Assembly (NCBI GenBank): GCA_937899145.1
Contig: CALBPW010000225.1
Span: 1 to 6,017, forward strand
Origin: an uncultured Bacteroidota bacterium
GTDB lineage: Bacteria > Bacteroidota > Bacteroidia > Bacteroidales > SZUA-534
Length of the DNA: 6,017 bases
Direction: 5' to 3'
Shown here piece by piece: positions 1-6,017 of the stretch. The position numbers and the translations under genes are program-made. The notes beneath the pieces were generated by a model. It was not told the DNA's origin and ran no database searches. It was given only the letters and a program-made list of their open reading frames with translations. The number at the start of each line of letters is the position of its first letter. The stretch's first letter is position 1.

Positions 1-1347
1 GTCCGCAAACTGCCGACTGCCGAAGAGCAAAAGCACAAAGGCGGCTGGGGAATCTACTATCATGTTGATTATGTGGGTGCTCCGCGAAACTCCAAATGGC
101 TGAATGTTACCCCAATACAAAATATGTGGGAGCAACTTCAACTAACCTACGCTTACGGAGTCGATAAACTTTGGATTTTGAACGTAGGCGATTTAAAACC
201 AATGGAATACCCAATCAGCCTCTTCATCGATATGGCTTGCAATCCTGAAAGTTTTACAGCCGAAAATCTGCTTAACCACACGCGCCAATTCTGCGCTGAG
301 CAATTTGGCGAGAATCAGGCCAACGAAGCCGCACGCATACTCAATCTGTACAGCAAATACAACGGTCGCACCACTGCCGAAATGATGGACTGCACCACCT
401 ACGACCTTACCAGCGGCGAGTTCAGGCAAGCAACCGATGACTATCTGAAACTTGAGGCCGAAGCCTTGCGCCAATACATCAGCCTGCCAGCCGAATACCG
501 CGATGCCTACAAGCAACTTGTGCTATTCCCCGTGCAAGCAATGGCAAACATCTACGAGATGTACTACTCGCAAGCAATGAACCACGAACTCTACAGCCGT
601 GGCGATGCCGCCGCCAACCAATGGGCCGACAAAGTTGAAGAATGTTTTGCGCGCGATTCGGCTCTACAACACGATTACAACAAAATTATGGCAAACGGCA
701 AATGGAACGGAATGATGATTCAGAAACACATAAGCTACACCGAATGGAACGACTGGTTTCCTGCCGACAAAGTGCCAGAAGTGAAACGTATTGAAAATCC
801 GTCAATTGGCGGTTTTTCGTTTAAAACCGATAAGCGCGGATTCACCGCCATCGAGGCAGAGCACTATTTCTCAGCAAAGCAAGCCGACGGAACCCGGTGG
901 ACAACAATTGCCCACATGGGGCGCACGCTTAGTGGCGTTGCCCTGATGCCGTACACCGCCACAACCAACGGTGCCACTTTAACTTACAAGATAGAATTGC
1001 CCAAAGACGTAAAGACAGTGAAAGTGCACGTTGTGGTAAAATCGACACTTGCATTCAATAATACTGGACATTGCTATCAGATTGGTTTTGAAGGAAATAA
1101 ATCAGAAACCGTTTTCTTCAACCAACTGCTGAACGAAGAACCTCAAAACACCTACACCATTTATTACCCGACAGTTGCGCGCCGTGTGGTTGAAAGTGTT
1201 GTTGAATTGCCCGTAAGCGAAGGTTGGAATAATTTAACAATCAAACCTTTAGATGCAGGAATTGTTTTTGAAAAGATTGTTGTCGATTACGGCGGCTACA
1301 CGCAGCAGTTTCTGTTCGGAACGGAGTCGGCGTATGAGGTAAAATGA
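1..1347 (+). CDS. GH115 xylan alpha-1,2-glucuronidase, C-terminal part (5' truncated by window)
   Basis: The frame is open from the first base and gives 448 residues; the GTG at 73 is an internal valine, not a start. Family knowledge: GH115 enzymes remove (4-O-methyl-)D-glucuronic acid alpha-1,2-linked to xylan, and Bacteroidetes members are normally exported. Seen here: the end of the catalytic barrel, with the family-like strings YYHVDYVGAP (residues 19-28) and NVGDLKPMEYP (61-71); a helical middle region with many aromatic and acidic residues (about 75-250); and a C-terminal beta-sandwich resembling GH115_C from about 270, with GGFSF, IEAEHY (284-289) and GRTLSG. The protein ends naturally soon after VDYGGY, as GH115 proteins do. 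Full members are roughly 800-950 residues, so about half is missing to the left, including any signal peptide and part of the active site. A terminator follows 18 bases after the stop. The family call is firm; exact substrate is inferred. Confidence 0.93.
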   Translation, partial: VRKLPTAEEQKHKGGWGIYYHVDYVGAPRNSKWLNVTPIQNMWEQLQLTYAYGVDKLWILNVGDLKPMEYPISLFIDMACNPESFTAENLLNHTRQFCAEQFGENQANEAARILNLYSKYNGRTTAEMMDCTTYDLTSGEFRQATDDYLKLEAEALRQYISLPAEYRDAYKQLVLFPVQAMANIYEMYYSQAMNHELYSRGDAAANQWADKVEECFARDSALQHDYNKIMANGKWNGMMIQKHISYTEWNDWFPADKVPEVKRIENPSIGGFSFKTDKRGFTAIEAEHYFSAKQADGTRWTTIAHMGRTLSGVALMPYTATTNGATLTYKIELPKDVKTVKVHVVVKSTLAFNNTGHCYQIGFEGNKSETVFFNQLLNEEPQNTYTIYYPTVARRVVESVVELPVSEGWNNLTIKPLDAGIVFEKIVVDYGGYTQQFLFGTESAYEVK

Positions 1348-1364
1348 TTGCAAATCAAAGGTAT

Positions 1365-1393
1365 AAGGGCGCGAGTTGTCGCGCCTTTTTTTT
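1365..1393 (+). terminator. Intrinsic terminator after the GH115 gene
   Basis: A perfect GC stem, GGCGCG (1368-1373) with CGCGCC (1380-1385), closes a six-base loop and is followed by eight T residues (1386-1393). The A residues before the stem can pair with the first T residues and lengthen it. It begins 18 bases after the stop codon, so transcription of the glucuronidase probably ends here and the downstream lipoprotein gene needs its own promoter. Confidence 0.93.
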
Positions 1394-1512
1394 ACCATTA
1401 TGCAAAGAGACGCTGATGACCTCTGAAAACCGAGAAACATTGGCCATCCGCAATCTATCAGTCTTTTCAACTTCGCTCAAAAATTCTTCTTCCTTTTTCC
1501 GATTGACTTTTA

Positions 1513-1520
1513 TATTTTTG
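1513..1520 (+). promoter_or_regulatory. Possible Bacteroidetes -7 promoter element
   Basis: TATTTTTG matches the Bacteroidetes -7 consensus TAnnTTTG exactly. A good TTTG at the expected -33 distance is missing; only a T-rich stretch (about 1488-1497) lies there. If used, transcription would start near 1527 and give the lipoprotein gene a leader of about 375 nt that includes the structured element at 1736-1837. In T-rich DNA such a match can arise by chance, so this is tentative. Confidence 0.3.
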
Positions 1521-1526
1521 TAAAAT

Positions 1527-1548
1527 CTACATCACTTTTTTGATGTGG
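1527..1548 (+). repeat. Small inverted repeat just after the promoter-like box
   Basis: CTACATCA (1527-1534) pairs with TGATGTGG (1541-1548) across the loop CTTTTT, giving eight pairs with one G-T. No U-run follows, so it is not a terminator. Its place immediately downstream of TATTTTTG would put it at the 5' end of the inferred transcript, where it could be an operator or a 5' stabilising hairpin. The role is inference only. Confidence 0.4.
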
Positions 1549-1644
1549 ACATTGAAATACAGAAAGACGTTTACTGGCGTTTTCCTTTTTGACGGTTCAA
1601 AACTTCGCAACTTTTGATTTCTGTCGTCAAATAGAAAAGCAGCG

Positions 1645-1809
1645 GTGAATGCCTATGTTGGTTATGCTTTGAATACATTCTGCAATCGTTTTGATTTATA
1701 TCAGACACGGTTTTTGAGTGTTTCACACATATCAACCACGTGGGTTTTCGCGTTGCTCAATCATACGACAGAGGGCAATGCGAAGGCCTTGAACCGTGGG
1801 AGCGAGTAA
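1645..1809 (+). other. Short unassigned reading frame (possible leader peptide or gene remnant)
   Basis: A frame open from 1618 can start at GTG 1645 and ends with TAA at 1807-1809, giving 54 residues that begin VNAYVGYALNTF and end AKALNRGSE. I do not recognise a domain. It has no ATG and no clear ribosome binding site. Its last third overlaps the structured element at 1736-1837, and its stop codon falls inside the loop of the terminator-like hairpin. It may be a leader peptide, a decayed gene end, or an accidental reading of a structured RNA or repeat. The last is the most likely explanation. Confidence 0.2.
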
Positions 1810-1837
1810 CAAGATTCCCACGTTTTTCATTTTTTTT
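1736..1837 (+). promoter_or_regulatory. Structured leader element with two competing folds (candidate attenuator or ncRNA)
   Basis: CGTGGG occurs twice, at 1739-1744 and 1795-1800, and a single CCCACG lies at 1817-1822. Fold A pairs 1738-1744 (ACGTGGG) with 1817-1823 (CCCACGT) and encloses a 12-pair stem, TTCGCGTTGCTC (1747-1758) with GGGCAATGCGAA (1773-1784) including two G-T pairs, plus a weak CTTG/CAAG stem (1788-1791/1810-1813). Fold B pairs CGTGGGA (1795-1801) with TCCCACG (1816-1822) and is followed by TTTTTCATTTTTTTT (1823-1837), an intrinsic-terminator layout. The folds are mutually exclusive because both use CCCACG. It lies 64 bases before the lipoprotein ATG. The pairing is read directly; regulation is inferred. 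It could instead be a terminator for an unknown small RNA or a dispersed repeat. Confidence 0.5.
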
Positions 1838-1889
1838 AAGCCGCAATTGGGGAGTCGGGCGGAAAAAAGTTGCGCACGGCACGTATATA

Positions 1890-1900
1890 GTGTATTACAC
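1890..1900. repeat. Short palindrome abutting the lipoprotein start codon
   Basis: GTGTA (1890-1894) and TACAC (1896-1900) are perfect inverted arms around one T, ending one base before the ATG at 1902. It could be a small operator, or could affect ribosome access to the start. At only five bases per arm in AT-rich DNA, chance is a fair explanation. Confidence 0.25.
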
Positions 1901-1901
1901 A

Positions 1902-3476
1902 ATGAAAAAAATACTGACTGTTGCTTTGGTAACAATGATTGCGACTAATTTTATTGGCTGCAAAGAAGATGATGAAGCAATTACCCGAATCGAAATTGCC
2001 GAAGGCGAAACCATTAACCTGAATGTCGGAGAGAGCCAATTGCTGCACGTAAACCACTTCCCCGAGCATCTGAAAGTTCCTAAGAATTACTCATGGAAAA
2101 CATCGCCATCGGGAATTGTATATGTTAGTCCGGGTGGAGAAATCAAGGCACTTGCCGAAGGCGAAACCGTAGTTACTGCAACACTTGACAATCTTACAGC
2201 AAACTGCCGTGTCGTTGTCAGTCCGATAGATATTACAGGTATCAAATTCGATAAAGCCGACTATGAAATACTGATAGGCGACGAGTTGCAACTGCAACCA
2301 ACAGTGTCGCCTGCAACCGCCACATATAAAAACAAATTGGTTTATACATCAACCGATGAAACCATAGCAAAAGTTACCCTAAACGGCGGAAAAATTGAAA
2401 CCATAGCCGCTGGCGAGTGCAAAATTAAAGTTGCAAGTCCCGACGGGAAAATCGAAACTGACATCAGCATCAAGGTTCTGCCTATATCACTTAACCAAAC
2501 ACTATTTGAAGAAATTATTGGCAAACAATTGCAACTTCAAGTTTCGAATATGTCTGAAATCTATAAAGGAAAATTGATTTATAGTTCTACAAATGAATCA
2601 GTTGCAACAGTCAGTGCCGACGGGTTGATTACCAACATTGGTATTGGCGAATGTGTGATTTCAGCCACCTCAGCCGATGGCAAGGTAAAAACAGAATGCA
2701 AGGTAAAAGTTCTACCAAGCGAAGTGAGTGCCATATCGCTCAATCAGACCGAATTAACCATTATGCAAAGTGAAACATTCAACTTTGCGGTTACAATTGA
2801 GCCAAGCTATGCCGCCGACAAAACCATCACTTGGACAACATCTGACGCAAACACAGCCACCATTGATGCCAACGGAACACTAACGGCTCTTGAAATTGGC
2901 GAGTGCATCATAACCGCCCATAGTTCAAACGCTGAAGTAACAGCACAATGCAGCGTCAAAGTGATAACCGCCACAGTTAAAGAAGTTACTCTGGATAAGT
3001 CGAGTTTAAATATTATTGTGGGTGCAACCGATAATCTGACAGCCATCATTTTGCCAACCGCAGCAAACCAAAATGTAAGTTGGACATCGAGCAACACGAG
3101 CGTAGCCACTGTCGAAAATGGCGTAGTAACAGCCATTGCCGCTGGTTCTGCCACCATTACGGCTACCTCAGAAGAAGGCGGATTCAGCGGAAATAGCATG
3201 GTTACGGTTGAAGGGCTTGATAAGTATCTGTCGGCAAGCCACATAGGAGGCATGACTTTCTCAGGAGCAGGCAACTATGCTTATTGCGATTGTAGGCTTA
3301 CAAACAACAGCAATGTGGATATTTATGTTAAAAGTGTGATAGTTAATGGACTTACTTATTTGGTAAACGAAACTATCGACGCTTATTCAACAATGTCGAA
3401 GAGAGCAACAACCTACCAGTTTAACTCTACCGTTTACAACGTTAGTTGGATTGTTGTAATTTCTTCAAAAATTTGA
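1902..3476 (+). CDS. Big2-repeat surface lipoprotein (C-terminus probably altered by junction)
   Basis: The ATG at 1902 is chosen because it opens a type II signal peptide: MKKIL, a hydrophobic stretch, then FIGC with Cys20 as the lipidated residue, followed by acidic KEDDE. A longer frame from 1740 would put 54 non-secretory residues in front and run through the structured leader. The mature part holds about five Ig-like Big2-type repeats at residues 28-108, 111-193, 194-271, 274-355 and 358-437. Typical signatures are ITWTTSDANTATI, VSWTSSNTSVATV, GLIT/GVVTAIAAG and the closing ATSxxG. Repeat 3 is shorter. Residues 438-524 form a different, possibly beta-rich tail. Big2 modules occur in bacterial surface and adhesion proteins; no ligand can be named. 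The DNA turns AT-rich near 3450-3480, so the last codons and stop may be foreign. No operon partner is visible. Confidence 0.88.
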   Translation: MKKILTVALVTMIATNFIGCKEDDEAITRIEIAEGETINLNVGESQLLHVNHFPEHLKVPKNYSWKTSPSGIVYVSPGGEIKALAEGETVVTATLDNLTANCRVVVSPIDITGIKFDKADYEILIGDELQLQPTVSPATATYKNKLVYTSTDETIAKVTLNGGKIETIAAGECKIKVASPDGKIETDISIKVLPISLNQTLFEEIIGKQLQLQVSNMSEIYKGKLIYSSTNESVATVSADGLITNIGIGECVISATSADGKVKTECKVKVLPSEVSAISLNQTELTIMQSETFNFAVTIEPSYAADKTITWTTSDANTATIDANGTLTALEIGECIITAHSSNAEVTAQCSVKVITATVKEVTLDKSSLNIIVGATDNLTAIILPTAANQNVSWTSSNTSVATVENGVVTAIAAGSATITATSEEGGFSGNSMVTVEGLDKYLSASHIGGMTFSGAGNYAYCDCRLTNNSNVDIYVKSVIVNGLTYLVNETIDAYSTMSKRATTYQFNSTVYNVSWIVVISSKI

Positions 3477-6017
3477 TAAATTTGCGGATTTTTTATTTCA
3501 TTTTTAAATTGAATACATTTTTTATCATAACTAGAATTTTTTATTTCTACAATATTAGCTTGTGTCAATGATAATTTAGATAATAATGTACCTACAATTA
3601 GTGATATAATAGTTGAATATAAAATTTGAGGTAATTGAAAAATAAAATCATAAACTCCATTATTTTCATAAATAACATGCATTGTTGAATCATTAAAAAA
3701 TAAAGTTTTGATAGTATAATATAGTGCAAATGATGTAAAAAAGCAATTTATTTTAATAATTTTAGAATTATAGTCAGTCTTTGTAAAAAAAGTGAAAACA
3801 ATTAATTGCTTAGTTCTTATAAGTGATAGATAATATTCTGAAAAAGTTCTATAATCATATTTTATAGCATCTTTATAAGATAAACAATTCATTTCATAAT
3901 CATTTCTTTCGATATTATTATTATTATTATCTTTCTTTTCTTGTTTTGAAATATCATTGATATTATTATTAGATATATATATCTCTTTAGAAACAGATAT
4001 TTGAGTTTTTTTATTATTATTATTTTTCTTTTTATATTTATGTGTTCTACTTTTTTTATTATTATTTCTTTTATTTGGTGGATTCGCATTAATTTTATTT
4101 TTTGTCGTTTTAGATTTAGCTGATTTTGCTTTGTTTGATTTTGTCCTTATTTCATCATTATTATTTATTATTATTTGTTTATTATTATTAATATCGAAAC
4201 TGATTATTGAATTAATTTTATTAAAAAATAAGTAATATCCTTTGGTCCAAAATAGGATAAGATTTACAAAATTGATAGCAATTATACTTATAATAATATA
4301 ACTGCCTATATTCGATACCAATCCTTTTTTGGAAAATAATAATTTATAACATTTAACTACTTCAAGATTAAAAACATTTTTAAAATTAATAAATTTTTTA
4401 AGTAATTTTTTCTTATCGATTTCTTCAAAAGTATTAAAAATATTTTTTATCTTGCAATTACATATAACTTTTTTATTGTCTTTATTATATTCTTTAAATT
4501 CACAATTATTTTCACATAAAGCCATATTTTTTTTATTAAAATCATTTTTTCTATCATAATTTGTTAAATCCGTACCTGATTTAGTTTTATATTGAGTACA
4601 TATATCATTATAAAAATAACTGTTTGGGTCATATTTATAAATTTCTTTTTCATCTATATTAATTGGAATTATATGCTTTATTTCTATATCTTTACATATA
4701 TCTAAATTTAATTGAACTCCATCTAATGTAAAGATTGTATAATCAATTATTTGAGTAGTTGTTTCTGGAATTATGTGATTTACTTTAAATATAATTAATT
4801 CTTCATTTGAATCAATATTCGATGAATTTCTCAATTTTTCTTCACAATCTCCCAAATTAATAGAGCCAACTTCTTTATTATATAATTGACTAGATAATGT
4901 TGATAAATGATAAAAAGCATCATTTTGTTTTGTTATTAATTCTGTTTCATTATTTTCTTCCATAAATTGTTTAAATTCCCCTGCTTTAACTGATTCTATT
5001 ATTTTATTAACAATACTTTTCATTAAAGTAATATTATTAGTATTATTAAAAATATCATCAATAAAAAAATCTTTCAAAATTTCTTCATTTAATTTATTAT
5101 TATTATATATTAATTCACTGATAGTATCTTCTATATCTTCTTCATAAAATTCATTTGATATATAATTCTCTTCCTCATTTTCTTTCTCCTCATTTTCCTC
5201 CACTTCATTTTCTTCTTCGAAGCCTTCTAAATTTTCTTCAAATGAATAATCTAATTTATTATCTAATAAACATGTCTCTAAATCTTCATCGTATATGAGT
5301 CTTTTCTTTTCCCAATCTTCTCCACAATAAATCATAGTACATAATCCACTACTCAATGATGAATATAAACTTGGAGCTTTTGTTTGATCAACACAAATAA
5401 TTAAATTTTTTGCAATATTTTCATCAATTACTATTTTATAATAATCTTCTACTTTTGATTCATCATAATTTGGTAGATTAATATATTCCAGACTTGAGCA
5501 ATTACTAAATATATTTCTAAAATCATAAAAATTAGTGAAATCAATATGAGATAAATCTAAAGAAATCAAAGATTTACAATTATTAAATAAATTCATGCCA
5601 TCTTTTGCTGAACTGGTGTTAACACCTGAAAAATTAATAGAAGTTAAAGCAGTACATCCTTTAAACATTGAAGCCATATCTGTCAAAGTACAACCAGATA
5701 AATCAACTTCAAGTATATTTGTACAATCAGAAAAAAGACCTGCTCCATTTATTACATCATTATATCTTAATAAAAGGGTTTTTTCTTCTTCGTCTTCTAT
5801 GTTTATTTCATTGGTATAATCTCCTATTTTATTAGGAACAGAATTATCATCGTATAAATATAATTGATCTGGCTTTTTAAAGTCAATACATACTTTTTGT
5901 AAACCAATACCTTTAACTTTAATTTTGATATCATTCGAATTGGAATTAAATAAATAATTCATTTTGGCTCCAAATAATATTGGACAAATTAAACTTAATA
6001 TGATGAGAAAAGATATT
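3434..6017 (-). CDS. Protist-like BspA/DUF285 leucine-rich-repeat membrane protein, partial at both ends
   Basis: Numbering uses the ATG at 5962, but the frame continues upstream to the edge and encodes ISFLIILSLICPILFGAK, a signal peptide core, so the true start is outside the window. Seen: four repeats of about 23-26 residues (77-170) with the BspA/DUF285 pattern, including MFKGCTALTSINFSG and LFNNCKSLISLDLS, and regular cysteines 80, 103, 129, 155; an acidic Glu/Asn stretch (243-279); a long ectodomain ending in a Cys cluster (483, 487, 501, 503) before a hydrophobic segment (553-574); an Asn/Lys-rich, probably cytoplasmic, region (590-688); and two more hydrophobic segments (about 735-756 and 773-795) around FFNDSTMH. 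This resembles a large family of protist surface proteins I recall but cannot name. Those usually have further membrane segments, so the C-terminus is probably lost at the junction. Role unknown; surface sensing or adhesion is inference. Confidence 0.75.
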   Translation of the reverse strand, partial: ISFLIILSLICPILFGAKMNYLFNSNSNDIKIKVKGIGLQKVCIDFKKPDQLYLYDDNSVPNKIGDYTNEINIEDEEEKTLLLRYNDVINGAGLFSDCTNILEVDLSGCTLTDMASMFKGCTALTSINFSGVNTSSAKDGMNLFNNCKSLISLDLSHIDFTNFYDFRNIFSNCSSLEYINLPNYDESKVEDYYKIVIDENIAKNLIICVDQTKAPSLYSSLSSGLCTMIYCGEDWEKKRLIYDEDLETCLLDNKLDYSFEENLEGFEEENEVEENEEKENEEENYISNEFYEEDIEDTISELIYNNNKLNEEILKDFFIDDIFNNTNNITLMKSIVNKIIESVKAGEFKQFMEENNETELITKQNDAFYHLSTLSSQLYNKEVGSINLGDCEEKLRNSSNIDSNEELIIFKVNHIIPETTTQIIDYTIFTLDGVQLNLDICKDIEIKHIIPINIDEKEIYKYDPNSYFYNDICTQYKTKSGTDLTNYDRKNDFNKKNMALCENNCEFKEYNKDNKKVICNCKIKNIFNTFEEIDKKKLLKKFINFKNVFNLEVVKCYKLLFSKKGLVSNIGSYIIISIIAINFVNLILFWTKGYYLFFNKINSIISFDINNNKQIIINNNDEIRTKSNKAKSAKSKTTKNKINANPPNKRNNNKKSRTHKYKKKNNNNKKTQISVSKEIYISNNNINDISKQEKKDNNNNNIERNDYEMNCLSYKDAIKYDYRTFSEYYLSLIRTKQLIVFTFFTKTDYNSKIIKINCFFTSFALYYTIKTLFFNDSTMHVIYENNGVYDFIFQLPQILYSTIISLIVGTLLSKLSLTQANIVEIKNSSYDKKCIQFKNEIKNPQIYQIFEEITTIQLTL
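3437..3480. other. Composition breakpoint: bacterial-like to AT-rich eukaryote-like DNA
   Basis: Left of here, G+C is balanced and plus-strand coding looks bacterial. Right of it the sequence is almost all A and T, and coding switches to the minus strand with eukaryote-like content. The two genes overlap tail to tail by 43 bases (3434-3476), and neither C-terminus looks natural: the lipoprotein ends in a short hydrophobic SWIVVISSKI, and the minus-strand protein ends IFEEITTIQLTL where its last membrane segments would be expected. The exact base cannot be fixed by eye; 3450-3480 is the best estimate. The most likely cause is assembly or ligation chimerism; integration is an unlikely alternative. 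Confidence 0.75.
3911..4191. repeat. ATT/AAT trinucleotide-rich tracts encoding Asn runs
   Basis: Near-pure ATT runs occur at 3914-3930, about 4011-4023 and about 4156-4191, mixed with T-rich stretches. On the minus strand they encode runs of asparagine set among lysines (for example KKNNNNKK), making a low-complexity linker between the first and second hydrophobic segments of the membrane protein. Such tracts are common in very AT-rich protist and anaerobic-fungal genomes and can vary in length by slippage. No separate function is implied. Confidence 0.8.

Larger units (their letters stand above)
1394..1901. other. Intergenic region of about 500 bp without a convincing gene
   Basis: No reading frame on either strand looks like a recognisable protein. 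Minus-strand frames here have no family-like motifs. Items listed separately within it are a possible promoter box (1513-1520), a hairpin (1527-1548), a short GTG-started frame (1645-1809), a structured element (1736-1837) and a small palindrome (1890-1900). I see nothing in 1394-1500 or 1550-1640. Because a strong terminator lies just upstream, the region most likely acts as promoter and long 5' leader for the lipoprotein gene. Confidence 0.7.

Noticed and set aside
73..75. GTG as start of the glucuronidase
   Set aside because: The frame and family similarity continue to the left edge (YYHVDY before it), so this is an internal valine codon.
193..516. Minus-strand frame inside the glucuronidase gene
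   Set aside because: It is antisense to well-conserved GH115 sequence and shows no domain; it is a by-product of codon use.
1740..1901. Upstream extension of the lipoprotein frame to a GTG at 1740
   Set aside because: It would bury the lipoprotein signal peptide behind 54 residues without secretory character and lies over the structured element and U-tract. The ATG at 1902 gives an ideal signal peptide.
2807..3274. Minus-strand frame of 155 residues inside the Big2 gene
   Set aside because: Its repetitive Val/Ala/Met/Thr-rich product mirrors the antisense of Ig-like repeats rather than a real protein.
3434..3476. A genuine convergent gene overlap
   Set aside because: The overlap sits on the composition breakpoint and both tails look unnatural, so it is more likely an artefact of the join.
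3911..4191. CRISPR-like or other spaced repeat array
   Set aside because: These are simple ATT microsatellite tracts inside a coding frame, without repeat-spacer structure.
3480..6017. Mollicute (Mycoplasma-type) origin for the DUF285-like protein
   Set aside because: Mycoplasmas do have DUF285 lipoproteins and AT-rich DNA, but there is no clear lipobox (the signal has SLIC, with Ile before Cys), and the multi-segment membrane region with an Asn/Lys-rich inner loop fits protist surface proteins better.
1..6017. tRNA, rRNA, insertion sequence ends or attachment sites
   Set aside because: No cloverleaf, rRNA-like stretch, transposase motif or paired terminal repeats were seen on either strand, including around the junction.

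Overview
The window appears to join two unrelated genomes. Positions 1 to about 3450 look like a Bacteroidetes (probably Bacteroidales) chromosome. Base composition is balanced, there is a xylan-active glycoside hydrolase, then a Big2-repeat lipoprotein with a type II signal peptide, and no Shine-Dalgarno is obvious. From about 3450-3480 to the right edge the DNA is extremely AT-rich, full of ATT/AAT tracts, and carries one long minus-strand reading frame with the features of a protist surface membrane protein.

Layout. 1-1347 (+) is the C-terminal part of a GH115 alpha-glucuronidase cut by the left edge, followed by a clear intrinsic terminator at 1365-1393. 1394-1901 is a gap of about 500 bp with no convincing gene. 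It holds a possible Bacteroidetes -7 promoter box, a small hairpin, and a structured element at 1736-1837 in which a duplicated CGTGGG gives two mutually exclusive folds, one of them a terminator-like hairpin with a U-rich tail. 1902-3476 (+) is a surface lipoprotein with about five Big2-type Ig-like repeats; its last few codons probably come from the foreign DNA. 3434-6017 (-) is a protein with BspA/DUF285-type leucine-rich repeats, a membrane anchor, an Asn/Lys-rich cytoplasmic region and further membrane segments. It is cut at both ends: the frame runs off the right edge through a signal peptide, and the C-terminus is lost at the junction.

How it fits together. The two bacterial genes are consistent with a carbohydrate-degrading gut or environmental Bacteroidetes: GH115 removes glucuronic acid side chains from xylan, while the Big2 lipoprotein has no known specific role and seems to have its own leader. 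The eukaryote-like gene has no functional link to them. The simplest reading is a chimeric contig from a mixed community (for example gut) rather than a natural insertion. The best candidate for new biology is the leader element at 1736-1837; the most important point for any reuse of the window is the junction near 3450-3480.
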